Below are positions 23,801 through 38,130 of a DNA stretch of 64,000 nucleotides, one piece after another; position 1 is the first letter of the stretch; each line of letters starts with the position of its first letter. The notes beneath the pieces are model-generated. The model worked only from the letters and a program-made list of their open reading frames with translations. It was not told where the DNA came from and searched no databases. The DNA is taken from the NCBI GenBank assembly GCA_037954235.1, contig JBBMOA010000001.1, positions 919,001-983,000 on the forward strand. Direction: 5' to 3'. This DNA is from Aulostomus chinensis. Its lineage: Eukaryota; Chordata; Actinopteri; Syngnathiformes; Aulostomidae. The position numbers were made by a program, and so were the translations under genes.

Positions 23801-26800
23801 AGAATTGCTAAGGAACTAAAAATGATGCTAACAGTAATGGAGTGAATGTTTCGAATAACCTCAAAGTGATGCTGACAGTCATGTAGTAAGAGTTTCTACG
23901 AACCTCAAAATAATGCGACAGTGATGTCGGAAGAATTGCTAATGATCTCAAAATGATGCGACAGTGATGTAGTAAGAATTGCTAATGAACTCAAAATGAT
24001 GCTAACTGTAATGGAGTGAAAGTTTTGAATAACCTCAAAGTGATGCTGACAGTCATGTGGTTTGAGTTGCGAGTAAATTAAAAATGATGCTGACAGTGAT
24101 GTCGTAAGAATTGCTATTGAACTCAAAACGATGCTAACAGTAACGTAGTGATAGTTGCTAATCAACTCAGTGATGCTTACAGTAATGTAGTAAGTGTTTC
24201 GAACAACCTCAAAGTGATGCTGACAGTCATGTAGTAAGAGTTGCTACGAACCTCAAAATAATGCGACAGTGATGTCAGAAGAATTGCTAAAGATCTCAAA
24301 ATGATGCGACAGTGATTTAGTAAGAATTGCAAATTAACTCAAAATGATGCTAACAGTAATGGAGTGAACGTTTCGAAAAACCTCAAAGTGATGCTGACAG
24401 TAATGTACGAAGAGTTGCTACGAACCTCAAAATAATGCGACAGTGATGTCAGAAGAATTGCTAATGATCTCAAAATGATGCTACAGTGATTTAGTAAGAA
24501 TTGCTAATGAACTCGAAATGATGCTAACATTAATGGAGTGAAAGTTGCTAATAACCTCAAAGTGATGCTGACGGTCATGTAGAAAGAGTTGCTACGAACC
24601 TCAAAATAATGCGACAGGAATGTAGAAAAACTTGCTACGAACCTCAAAATATTGCGACTGTGATGTCAGATGAATTGCTAAAGATCTCAAAATGATGCGA
24701 CAGTGATTTAGTAAGAATTGCTAATAAACTCAAAATGATGCTAACAGTAATGGAGTGAACGTTTCGAACAACCTCAAAGTGATGCTGACAGTAATGTAGT
24801 AAGAGTTGCTCCGAACCTCAAAATAATGCGACAGTGATGTCAGAAGAATTGCTAAAGATCTCAAAATGATGCGACAGTGATTTAGTAAGAATTGCTAATC
24901 AACTCAAAATGATGCTAACATTAATGGAGTGAAAGTTGCTAATAAACTCAAAGTGATGCTGACAGGAATGTAGTCAGAGTTGCTACGAACGTTTAAATAA
25001 TGCAACAGTAATGTAGCAAGAGTTGCTACAAACATCAAAATAATGCGACAGTGATGCCAGAAGAATTGCTAATGAAATCAAAAAGATGCGACAGTGATGT
25101 AGTAAGAATTGCTTATGAACTCAAAATGATGCTAACAGTAATGGAGTGAAAGTTTCAAACAACCTCAAAGTGATGCTGACACTAATGTAGGAAGAGTTGC
25201 TACGAACCTCAAAAAAATGCGACAGTGATGTCAGAAGAATTGCTAATGATCTCAAAATGATGCTACAGTGATGTCGTAAGAATTGCAAATGAACTCAAGA
25301 TGATGCTAACAGTAATGTAGTGATAGTTGCTAATAAACTCAGTGATTCTTACAGTAATGTAGTAAGAGTTTCGAACAACCTCAAAGTGATGCTGACAGTC
25401 ATGTAGTAAGAGTTGCTACTGAACTCAATTTAATGCGACTGTGATGTCGTAAGTATTGCTAATGAACTCAATTTAATGCTACTGTGATGTAAGAATTGCT
25501 AATGAACTCAAAATGATGCTGACAGTAATGGAGTGAAAGTTTCGAATAACCTCAAAGTGATGCTGACAGTCATGTAGTAAGAGTTGCTACGAACCTCAAT
25601 ATAATGCGACAGTAATGTAGTAAAAGTTCCTACGAACCTCAAAATAATGCGACAGTGATGTCGGAAGAATTGCTAATGAACTCAAAATGATGCTAACAGT
25701 AATGTAGTGATAGTTGCTAATCAACTCAGTGATGCTTACAGTAATGTACTAAGTGTTTCGAACAACCTCAAAGTGATGTTGAAAGTCATGCAGTAAGAGT
25801 TGCTACGAACCTCAATATAATGCAACAGTGATGTCAGAAGAATTACTAAAGATCTGAAAATGATGCGACAGTGATTTCGTAAGAATTGCTAAGGAACTAA
25901 AAATGATGCTAACAGTAATGGAGTGAATGTTTCGAATAACCTCAAAGTGATGCTGACAGTCATGTAGTAAGAGTTGCTACGAACCTCAAAATAATGCGAC
26001 AGTGATGTCGGAAGAATTGCTAATGATCTCAAAATGATGCGACAGTGATGTAGTAAGAATTGCTAATGAACTCAAAATGATGCTAACAGTAATGGAGTGA
26101 AAGTTTTGAATAACCTCAAAGTGATGCTGACAGTCATGCAGTAAGTGTTGCTACGAACCTCCGAATAATGCGACAGTGATGTCGGAAGAATTGCTAATAA
26201 ACTCTAAATGATGCTGACGGTATTGGAGGAAGAGTTGAAACTAACCTCAAAATGATGCTAAAGTTGTGTCGTAAGAATTGCTATTAAACTCAAAATGATG
26301 CTCACAGCAATGTAGAGATAGTTGCTAATAAACTCAGTGATGCTTACAGTAATGTAGTAAGTGTTTCGAACAACCTCAAAGTGATGCTGACAGTCATGTA
26401 GTAACAGTTGCTATGAACCTCCAAATCATGCAACAGTGATGTTGGAAGAATTGCTAATGATCTCAAAATGATGCTACAGTGACGTAGTAAGCATTGTAAT
26501 GAACTCAAAATGATGCTGACGTAATGGAGGAAGAGTTGAATATAACCTAAAAATGCTGCTACAGTGATGTCGTAAGAATTGGTATGAAACTCAAAATGAT
26601 GCTCACAGTAATGTAGTGATAGTTGTTAATAAACTCAGTGATGCTTACAGTAATGGAGTGAAAGTTTTGAACAACGTCAAAGTGATGCTGACAATCCTGT
26701 GGTCAGAGTTTCAAGTAACCTAAAAATGATGCTGAAAGTAATGTAGTAAGAGTTGCTACGAAACTCAAAATAATGCTACAGTGATGTCGTAAGAATTGCT

Positions 26801-29369
26801 AATCATCTAAAAATGATGCGACAGTGATGTCGAAAGAATTGTTAATGAACTCAAAATGATGGTAACAGTAATGGAGTGATAGTTGCTCATAAACTAAAAG
26901 TGATGCTGACAGTAATGTAGTAAGAGTTGCTACGAACCTTAAAATAATGCAACAATAATGTAGTAAGAGTTGCTACGAACCTCAAAATAATGTGACAGTG
27001 ATGTCAGAAGAATTGCTAATGATCTCAAAATGATTCGACAGTGATTTAGTAAGAATCGCTAATGATCTCAAAATGATGCTAACAGTAATGGAGTGAAAGT
27101 TTCGAATAACCTCAAAGTGATGCTGACAGTCATGTAGTAAGAGTTGCAACGAACCTCAAAATAATGTGACAGTAATGTAGTAAAAGTTGCTACGAACCTT
27201 TAAATATTGCGACAGTGATGTCGGAAGAATTGCTAATGAAATAAAGATGATGCTAACAGTAATGGAGTGAAACTTTCGAATAACCTCAAAGTGATGCTGA
27301 CAGTCATGTAGTAAGTGTTGCTACGAACCTCAAAATAATGCGACAGTAATGTAGTAAAAGTTGCTACGAACCTCAAAATATTTCGACAGTGATGTCGGAA
27401 GAACTGCTTATGATCTCAAAATGATGCGACAGTGATGTAGTAAGAATTGCTAATGAACTCAAAATGATGCTAACAGTAATGGGGTGAAACTTTCAAATAA
27501 CCTCAAAGTGATGCTGACAGTCATGTAGTAAGTGTTGCTACGAACCTCAAAATAATGCGACAGTAATGTAGTAAAAGTTGCTACAAACCTCAAAATACTG
27601 CGACAGTGATGTCGGAAGAATTGCGAATGAACTCAAGATGATGCTCACAGTAATGTACTGATAGTTGCTAATCAACTCAGTGATGCTTACAGTAATGTAG
27701 TAAGACTTTCGAACAACCTCAAAGTGATGCTGACAGTCATTTAGTAAGAGTTGCTAATGAACTCAATTTAATGCTACAGTGAAGTCGTGAGAATTGCTCA
27801 ACAACTCAAAATGATGCTTACAGTAATGTAGTGATAGTTGCTAATAAACTCAAAGTGATGCTGACAGTAATGTAGTAAGAGTTGCTACGAACCTTAAAAT
27901 AATGAAACAATAATGTAGTAAGAGTTCCTGCGAACCTTTAAATATTGCGACAGTGATGTCGGAAGAATTGCTCATGAACTCAAGATGATGCTAACAGTAA
28001 TGGAGTGAAATTTTCGAATAACCTCAAAGTGATGCTGACAGTCATGTAGTAAGTGTTGCTACGAACCTCAAAATAATGCGACAGTAATGTAGTAAAAGTT
28101 GCTACGAACCTCAAAATATTGCGAAAGTGATGTCGGAAGAATTGCTAAAGAACTCAAAATGATGCTAACAGTAATGGAGTGAAACTTTCGAATAAACTCA
28201 AAGTGATGCTGACAGTCATGTAGTAAGTGTTGCAACGAACCTCAAAATAATGCGACAGTAATGTAGTAAAAGTTGCTTCGAACCTCAAAACATTTCGACA
28301 GTGATGTCGGAAGAATTGCTAATGAACACAAAATGATGCTAACTGTAATGTAGTGATAGTTGCTAATCAACTCAGTGATGCTTGCAGTAATGTAGTAAGT
28401 GTTTCGAACAACCTCAAAGTGATGCTGACAGTCATGTAGCAAGAGTTGCTACGAACCTCAAAATAATGCGACAGTGATGTCGGAAGAATTGCTAATGATC
28501 TCAAAATGATGCGACAGTGATGTAATCAGAATTGCTAATGAATTCAAAATGATGCTAACAGTAATGGAGTGAATGTTTTGAATAACCTCAAAGTGATGCT
28601 GACAGTCATGTACTATGAGTTGCTACGAAACTCAATATAATGCGACAGTAATGTAGTAAAAGTTGCTACAAACCTCAAAATATTGCGACAGTGATGTCGG
28701 AAGAATTGCTAATGAACTAAAGATGATGCTAACAGTAATGGAGTCAAACTTTCGAATAACCTCAAAGTGATGCTGACAGTCATGTAGTAAATTTTGCTAC
28801 GAACCTCAAAATATTGCGACAGTGATGTCGGAAGAATTGCTCATGAACTCAAGATGATGCTAACAGTAATGTAGTGATAGTTGCTAAGAAACTCAGTGAT
28901 GCTTACAGTAATGTAGTAAGAGTTTCCAACAACCTCAAAGTGATGCTGACAGTCATTTAGTAAGAGTTGCTAATGAACTCAATTTAATGCTACAGTGATG
29001 TCGTGAGAATTGCTCAACAACTCAAAATGATGCTAACAGTAATGTAGTGATAGTTGCTAATAAACTCAAAGTGATGCTGACAGTAATGTAGTCAGAGTTG
29101 CTACGAACCTTAAAATAATGCAACAATAATGTAGTAAGAGTTGCTACGAACCTCAATATAATGCGACAGTAATGTAGTACAAGTTGCTACGAACCTCAAA
29201 ATAATGCGACAGTGATGTCGGAAGAATTGCTAATGAACTCAAAATGATGCTAACAGTAATGTAGTGATAGTTGCTAATCAACTCAGTGATGCTTACAGTA
29301 ATGTACTAAGTGTTTCGAACAACCTCAAAGTGATGTTGACAGTCATGCAGTAAGAGTTGCTACGAACCT

Positions 29370-32300
29370 CAATATAATGCGACAGTGATGTCAGAAGAAT
29401 TGCTCAAGATCTGAAAATGATGCGACAGTGATTTCGTAAGAATTGCTAAGGAACTAAAAATGATGCTAACAGTAATGGAGTGAATGTTTCGAATAACCTC
29501 AAAGTGATGCTGACAGTCATGTAGTAAGAGTTTCTACGAACCTCAAAATAATGCGACAGCGATGTCGGAAGAATTGCTAATGATCTCAAAATGATGCGAC
29601 AGTGATGTAGTAAGAATTGCTAATGAACTCAAAATGATGCAAACAGTAATGGAGTGAAAGTTTTGAATAACCTCAAAGTGATGCTGACAGTAATGTAGTA
29701 AGAGTTGCTACTAACCTCAAAATAATGCAACAATAATGTAGTAAGAGTTGCTACGAACCTCCGAATAATGCGACAGTGATGTCGGAAGAATTGCTAATAA
29801 ACTCTAAATGATGCTGACGGTACTAGAGGAAGAGTTGAAACTAACCTCAAAATGATGCTAAAGTTATGTCGTAAGAATTACTATTAAACTCAAAATGATG
29901 CTCATAGCAATGTGGAGATAGTTGCTAATAAACTCAGTGATGCTTACAGTAATGTAGTAAGTGTTTCGAACAACCTCAAAGTGATGCTGACAGTCATGTA
30001 GTAACAGTTGCTATGAACCTCCAAATAATGAAACAGTGATGTTGGAAGAATTGCTAATGATCTTAAAATGATGCAACAGTGACGTAGTAAGCATTGTAAT
30101 GAACTCAAAATGATGCTGACGTAATGGAGGAAGAGTTGAAAATAACCTAAAAATGCTGCTACAGTGATGTCGTAAGAATTGGTATGAAACTCAAAATGAT
30201 GGTAACAGTAATGTAGTGATAGTTGCTAATAAACTCAGTGATGCTTACAGTAATGGAGTGAAAGTTTTGAACAACCTCAAAGTGATGCTGACAATCATGT
30301 GGTCAGAGTTTCGAGTAACCTAAAAATGATGCTGAAAGTAATGTAGTAAGAGTTGCTACGAACCTCAAAATAATGCTACAGTGATGTCGTAAGAATTGCT
30401 AATCATCTAAAAATGATGCAACAGTGATGTCGTAAGAATTGTTAATGAACTCAAAATAATGGTAACAGTAATGGAGTGAAAGTTGCTAATAAACTCAAAG
30501 TGATGCTGAAAGTAATGTAGTAAGTGTTTCGAACGACCTCAAAGTGATGCTGACAGTCATGTACTAAGAGTTGCTACGAACCTCAAAATAATGCGACAGT
30601 AATGTCGTAAAAGTTGCTACGAACCTCAAAATATTGCGACAGTGATGTCGGAAGAATTGCTAACGATCTCAAAATGATGCGACAATGATGTAGTAAGAAT
30701 TGCTAATGAACTCAAAATGATGCGAACAGTAATGGAGTGAAAGTTTCGAAGAACCTCAAAGTGATGCTGACAGTCATGTAGTAAGTGTTGCTACGAACCT
30801 CAAAATAATGCGACAGTGATGTCGGAAGAATTGCTAATGAACTCAAAATGATGCTAACAGTAATGTAGTGATAGTTGCTAATAAACTCAGTGATGCTTAC
30901 AGTAATGTAGTAAGTGTTTCGAACAACCTCAAAGTGATGCTGACAGTCATGTAGTAAGAGTTGCTACGAACCTCAAAATAATGCGACAGTGATGTCAGAA
31001 GAATTGCTAAAGATCTCAAAATGATGCGACAGTGATGTCACAAGAATTGATAATGATCTCAAAAAGATGCTAACAGTAATGGAGTGAACGTTTCAAAATA
31101 ACCTCAAAGTGATGCTGACAGTCATGTAGTAAGTGTTGCTACGAACCTCAAAATAATGCGACAGTAATGTAGTAAAAGTTGCTACGAACCTCAAAATATT
31201 GCGACAGTGATGTCGGAAGAATTGCTAATGAACTCAAGATGATGCTTACAGTAATGTAGTGATAGTTGGTAATCAAGTCAGTGATGCTGACAGTAATGTA
31301 GTAAGAGTTTCGAACAACCTCAAAGTGATGCTGACAGTCATTTAGTAAGAGTTGCTAATGAACTCAATTTAATGCTACAGTGATGTCGTGAGAATTGCTC
31401 ATGAACTAAAAATGATGCTAACAGTAATGTAGTGATAGTTGCTAATAAACTCAGTGATGCTTACAGTAATGTAGTAAGTGTTTCAAACAACCTCAAAGTG
31501 ATGCTGACAGTCATGTAGTAAGAGTTGCTACTAACCTCAATTTAATGCTACAGTGATGTCTATGAATTGCTAATAAACTCAAAATGACGCTAACAGTAAA
31601 GTAGTGATAGTTGCTAATAAACTCAAAATGATGCTAAAAGTAATGTAGTGATAGTTGCTAATCAACTCAGTGATGCCAGCAGTAATGTAGTAAGTGTTTC
31701 GAACAACCTCAAAGTGACGCTGACAGTCATGTAGTGAGAGTTGCTTCTAACCTCAAAATGATGCTAAAAGTAATGCAGTGATAGTTGCTAATGAACTCAA
31801 AGTGATGCTGACAGTAATGTAGTAAGAGTTGCTACGAACCTCAATATAATGCGACAGTGATGTCAGAAGAATTGCTCAAGATCTGAAAATGATGCGACAG
31901 TGATTTCGTAAGAATTGCTAAGGAACTAAAAATGATGCTAACAGTAATGGAGTGAATGTTTCGAATAACCTCAAAGTGATGCTGACAGTCATGTAGTAAG
32001 AGTTTCTACGAACCTCAAAATAATGCGACAGCGATGTCGGAAGAATTGCTAATGATCTCAAAATGATGCGACAGTGATGTAGTAAGAATTGCTAATGAAC
32101 TCAAAATGATGCAAACAGTAATGGAGTGAAAGTTTTGAATAACCTCAAAGTGATGCTGACAGTAATGTAGTAAGAGTTGCTACTAACCTCAAAATAATGC
32201 AACAATAATGTAGTAAGAGTTGCTACGAACCTCCGAATAATGCGACAGTGATGTCGGAAGAATTGCTAATAAACTCTAAATGATGCTGACGGTACTAGAG

Positions 32301-33452
32301 GAAGAGTTGAAACTAACCTCAAAATGATGCTAAAGTTATGTCGTAAGAATTACTATTAAACTCAAAATGATGCTCATAGCAATGTGGAGATAGTTGCTAA
32401 TAAACTCAGTGATGCTTTCAGTAATGTAGTAAGTGTTTCGAACAACCTCAAAGTGATGCTGACAGTCATGTAGTAACAGTTGCTATGAACCTCCAAATAA
32501 TGAAACAGTGATGTTGGAAGAATTGCTAATGATCTTAAAATGATGCAACAGTGACGTAGTAAGCATTGTAATGAACTCAAAATGATGCTGACGTAATGGA
32601 GGAAGAGTTGAAAATAACCTAAAAATGCTGCTACAGTGATGTCGTAAGAATTGGTATGAAACTCAAAATGATGGTAACAGTAATGTAGTGATAGTTGCTA
32701 ATAAACTCAGTGATGCTTACAGTAATGGAGTGAAAGTTTTGAACAACCTCAAAGTGATGCTGACAATCATGTGGTCAGAGTTTCGAGTAACCTAAAAATG
32801 ATGCTGAAAGTAATGTAGTAAGAGTTGCTACGAACCTCAAAATAATGCTACAGTGATGTCGTAAGAATTGCTAATCATCTAAAAATGATGCAACAGTGAT
32901 GTCGTAAGAATTGTTAATGAACTCAAAATAATGGTAACAGTAATGGAGTGAAAGTTGCTAATAAACTCAAAGTGATGCTGAAAGTAATGTAGTAAGTGTT
33001 TCGAACGACCTCAAAGTGATGCTGACAGTCATGTACTAAGAGTTGCTACGAACCTCAAAATAATGCGACAGTAATGTCGTAAAAGTTGCTACGAACCTCA
33101 AAATATTGCGACAGTGATGTCGGAAGAATTGCTAACGATCTCAAAATGATGCGACAATGATGTAGTAAGAATTGCTAATGAACTCAAAATGATGCGAACA
33201 GTAATGGAGTGAAAGTTTCGAAGAACCTCAAAGTGATGCTGACAGTCATGTAGTAAGTGTTGCTACGAACCTCAAAATAATGCGACAGTGATGTCGGAAG
33301 AATTGCTAATGAACTCAAAATGATGCTAACAGTAATGTAGTGATAGTTGCTAATAAACTCAGTGATGCTTACAGTAATGTAGTAAGTGTTTCGAACAACC
33401 TCAAAGTGATGCTGACAGTCATGTAGTAAGAGTTGCTACGAACCTCAAAATA
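29370..33452 (+). repeat. block duplication inside the satellite, offset 2,472 bp
   Basis: The stretch from about 29370 to 30980 recurs at about 31842 to 33452 with an exact 2,472-bp shift. The rare variants 'cctccgaataatgcgac' (29759 and 32231) and 'gacggtactagaggaag' are shared. Only scattered differences were seen, for example 'gcttacag' against 'gctttcag'. The near-identity shows a recent large duplication within the array. An older relative of the same variant block lies at about 26150-26900. Confidence 0.8.
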
Positions 33453-33479
33453 TTGCAACAGTGATGTCGGAAGAATTGC

Positions 33480-36400
33480 TAATGAAATAAAAATGATGCT
33501 AACAGTAATGTAGTGATAGTTGCTAATCAACTCAGTGAGGCTGACAGTAATGTAGTAAGTGTTTCAAATAACCTCAAAGTGATGGTGACAGTCATGTTGT
33601 AAGAGTTGCTACGAACCTCAAAAAAATGCGACAGTGATGTCGGACGAATTGCTAAAGATCTCAAAATGATGCGACAGTGATGTAGTAAGAATTGCTCATG
33701 AACTCAAAATGATGCTAACAGTAATGGAGTGAACGTTTCGAATAACCTCAAAGTGATGCTGACAGTCATGTAGTAAGTGTTGCTACGAACCTCAAAATAA
33801 TGCGACAGTAATGTTGTAAGTTGCTACGAACCTCAAAATATTGCGACAGTGATGTCGGAAGAATTGCTAATGAACTCAAGATGATGCTAATAGTAATGTA
33901 GTGATAGTTGCTAATCAAGTCAGTGATGCTGACAGTAATGTAGTAAGAGTTTCGAACAACCTCAAAGTGATGCTGACAGTCATTTAGTAAGAGTTGCTAA
34001 TGAACTCAATTTAATGCTACAGTGATGTCGTGAGAATTGCTCATGAACTAAAAATGATGCTAAAGGTAATGTAGTGATAGTTGCTAATAAACTCAAAGTG
34101 ATGCTGACAGTAAAGTAGTAAGAGTTCCTACGAACCTTAAAATAATGCAACAATAATGTAGTAAGAGTTGCTACGAACCTCAAAATAATGTGACAGTGAT
34201 GTCAGAAGAATTGCTAATGATCTCAAAATGATGCGACAGTGATGTAGTAAGAATTGCTAATGAACTAAAAATGATGCTAACAGTAATGGAGTGAAACTTT
34301 GAATCACCTCAAAGTGATGCTGACAGTCATGTACAAAGAGTTGCTACGAACCTCAAAATAATGCGACAGTAATGTAGTAAAAGTTGCTACGAACCTCAAA
34401 ATATTGCAACAGTGATGTCGGAAGAATTCCTAATGAACTCAAAATGATGCTAACAGTAATGTAGTGATAGTTGCTAATCAACTCAGTGATGCTTACAGTA
34501 ATGTAGTAAGTGTTTCGAATAACCTCAAAGTGATGCTGACAGTCATGTACTAAGAGTTGCTACGAACCTCAAAATAATGCGATAGTAATGTAGTAAAAGT
34601 TTCAACGAACCTCAAAATATTGCGACAGTGATGTCGGAACAAATGCTAATGAAATAAAAATGATGCTAACAGTAATGTAGTGATAGTTGCTAATCAACTC
34701 AGTGAGGCTGAAAGTAATGTAGTAAGTGTTTCAAATAACCTCAAAGTGATGGTGACAGTCATGTTGTAAGAGTTGCTACGAACCTCAAAATAATGCGACA
34801 GTGATGTCAGAAGAATTGCTAAAGATCTCAAAATGATGCGACAGTGATTTAGTAAGAATTGCTAATGAACTCAAAATGATGCTAACAGTAATGGAGTGAA
34901 CGTTTCGAATAACCTCAAAGTGATGCTGACAGTCATGTACTATGAGTTGCTCCGAACCTCAAAATAATGCGACAGTGATGTTGGAAGAATTGCTAATGAT
35001 CTCAAAATGATGCGACAGTGATGTAGTAAGAATTGCTAATGAACTCAAAATGATGCTAGGAGTAATGGAGTGAAACTTTCAAAATAACCTCAAAGTGATG
35101 CTGACAGTCATGTAGTAAGTGTTGCTACGAACCTCAAAATAATGCGACAGTAATGTTGTAAGTTGCTACGAACCTCAAAATATTGCGACAGTGATGTCGG
35201 AAGAATTGCTAATGAACTCAAGATGATGCTAACAGTAATGTAGTGATAGTTGCTAATCAAGTCAGTGATGCTGACAGTAATGTAGTAAGAGTTTCGAACA
35301 ACCTCAAAGTGATGCTGACAGTCATTTAGTAAGAGTTGCTAATGAACTCAATTTAATGCTACAGTGATGTCGTGAGAATTGCTCATGAACTAAAAATGAT
35401 GCTAAAGGTAATGTAGTGATAGTTGCTAATAAACTCAAAGTGATGCTGACAGTAAAGTAGTAAGAGTTCCTACGAACCTTAAAATAATGCAACAATAATG
35501 TAGTAAGAGTTGCTACGAACCTCAAAATAATGTGACAGTGATGTCAGAAGAATTGCTAATGATCTCAAAATGATGCGACAGTGATGTAGTAAGAATTGCT
35601 AATGAACTAAAAATGATGCTAACAGTAATGGAGTGAAACTTTGAATCACCTCAAAGTGATGCTGACAGTCATGTACTAAGAGTTGCTACGAACCTCAAAA
35701 TAATGCGACAGTAATGTAGTAAAAGTTGCTACGAACCTCAAAATATTGCAACAGTGATGTCGGAAGAATTCCTAATGAACTCAAAATGATGCTAACAGTA
35801 ATGTAGTGATAGTTGCTAATCAACTCAGTGATGCTTACAGTAATGTAGTAAGTGTTTCGAATAACCTCAAAGTGATGCTGACAGTCATGTACTAAGAGTT
35901 GCTACGAACCTCAAAATAATGCGACAGTTATGTAGTAAAAGTTGCTACGAACCTCAAAATATTGCGACAGTGATGTCGGAACAAATGCTAATGAAATAAA
36001 AATGATGCTAACAGTAATGTAGTGATAGTTGCTAATCAACTCAGTGAGGCTGAAAGTAATGTAGTAAGTGTTTCAAATAACCTCAAAGTGATGGTGACAG
36101 TCATGTTGTAAGAGTTGCTACGAACCTCAAAATAATGCGACAGTGATGTCAGAAGAATTGCTAAAGATCTCAAAATGATGCGACAGTGATTTAGTAAGAA
36201 TTGCTAATGAACTCAAAATGATGCTAACAGTAATGGAGTGAACGTTTCGAATAACCTCAAAGTGATGCTGACAGTCATGTACTATGAGTTGCTCCGAACC
36301 TCAAAATAATGCGACAGTGATGTCGGAAGAATTGCTAATGAACTCAAAATGATGCTAGGAGTAATGGAGTGAAACTTTCAAAATAACCTCAAAGTGATGC

Positions 36401-37000
36401 TGACAGTCATGTAGTAAGTGTTGCTACGAACCTCAAAATAATGCGACAGTAATGTTGTAAGTTGCTACGAACCTCAAAATATTGCGACAGTGATGTCGGA
36501 AGAATTGCTAATGAACTCAAGATGATGCTAACAGTAATGTAGTGATAGTTGCTAATCAAGTCAGTGATGCTGACAGTAATGTAGTAAGAGTTTCGAACAA
36601 CCTCAAAGTGATGCTGACAGTCATTTAGTAAGAGTTGCTAATGAACTCAATTTAATGCTGCAGTGATGTCGTGAGAATTGCTCATGAACTAAAAATGATG
36701 CTAACCGTAATGTAGTGATAGTTGCTAATAAACTCAAAGTGATGCTGACAGTAAAGTAGTAAGAGTTGCTACGAACCTTAAAATAATGCAACAATAATGT
36801 AGTAAGAGTTGCTACGAACCTCAAAATAATGTGACAGTGATGTCAGAAGAATTGCTAATGATCTCAAAATGATGCGACAGTGATGTAGTAAGAATTGCGA
36901 ATGAACTAAAAATGATGCTAACAGTAATGTAGTGATAGTTGCTAATCAACACAGTGATGCTTACAGTAATGTAGTAAGTTTTTCGAATAACCTCAAAGTG
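33480..37000 (+). repeat. triplicated 1.3-kb block inside the satellite
   Basis: Landmark 'aatgttgtaagttgctac' (a monomer shortened by a few bases) occurs near 33810, 35152 and 36451, giving spacings of 1,342 and 1,299 bp. The adjoining sequence of each copy is almost identical over more than 1 kb. The spacing difference is exactly 43 bp, one monomer. The third copy goes from 'gtcggaagaattgct' straight to 'aatgaactcaaaatgatgc' near 36330, where the second has one extra monomer. Confidence 0.85.
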
Positions 37001-38130
37001 ATGCTGACAGTCATGTACTAAGAGTTGCTACGAACCTTAAAATAATGCGACAGTAATGTAGTAAAAGTCGCTACGAACCTCAAAATAATGCGAAAGTGAT
37101 GTCGGAAGAATTGCGAATGAACTCAAGATGATGCTCACAGTAATGTAGTGATAGTTGCTAATCAACTCAGTGATGCTTACAGTAATGTAGTAAGACTCTC
37201 GAACAACCTCAAAGTGATGCTGACAGTCATTTAGTAAGAGTTGCTAATGAACTCAATTTAATGCTACAGTGAAGTCGTGAGAATTGCTCAACAACTCAAA
37301 ATGATGCGACAGTAATGTAGTAAGAGTTGCTACGAACCTCAATATAATGCGACAGTAATGTAGTAAAAGTTGCTACAAACCTCAAAATATTGCGACAGTG
37401 ATGTCGGAAGAATTGCTAATGAACTAAAGATGATGCTAACAGTAATGGAGTGAAACTTTCGAATAACCTCAAAGTGATGCTGACAGTCATGTAGTAAGTG
37501 TTGCTACGAACCTCAAAATAATGCGACAGTAATGTAGTAAATTTTGCTACGAACCTCAAAATATTGCGACAGTGATGTCGGAAGAATTGCTCATGAACTC
37601 AAGATGATGCTAACAGTAATGTAGTGATAGTTGCTAAGAAACTCAGTGATGCTTACAGTAATGTAGTAAGAGTTTCCAACAACCTCAAAGTGATGCTGAC
37701 AGTCATTTAGTAAGAGTTGCAAATGAACTCAATTTAATGCTACAGTGATGTCGTGAGAATTGCTCAACAACTCAAAATGATGCTAACAGTAATGTAGTGA
37801 TAGTTGCTAATAAACTCAAAGTGATGCTGACAGTAATGTAGTCAGAGTTGCTACGAACCTTAAAATAATGCAACAATAATGTAGTAAGAGTTGCTACGAA
37901 CCTCAATATAATGCGACAGTAATGTAGTAAAAGTTGCTACGAACCTCAAAATAATGCGACAGTGATGTCGGAAGAATTGCTAATGATCTCAAAATGATGC
38001 GACACTGATGTAGTAAGAATTGCTAATGAACTCAAAATGATGCTAACAACAAAGGAGTGAAAGTTTCGAATAACCTCAAAGTGCTGCTGACAGTCATGTA
38101 GTAAGAGTTGCTACGAACCTCAATTTAATG

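Larger units (their letters stand above)
11972..38130 (+). repeat. 43/44-bp satellite array, left arm, main family
   Basis: There are about 26 kb of head-to-tail monomers of 43 or 44 bp. Each carries a 'cagt(a/g/c)atgt' core, then 'gtaagagttgct' or 'gaagaattgct', then 'gaac(c)tcaaaa(t)a/gatg'. At least four monomer types differ at fixed positions. They often occur in the order (a) 'taatggagtgaaagtttcg', (b) 'tcatgtagtaagagttgct', (c) 'tgatgtcggaagaattgct', (d) 'tgatgtagtaagaattgct', a 44+44+43+43 = 174-bp higher-order block. The array is A/T-rich and has no unique inserts that I could see. Open frames up to about 100 codons arise only because periods of 43/44 rotate phase; they are not genes. 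No CENP-B box was noticed. Confidence 0.97.
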
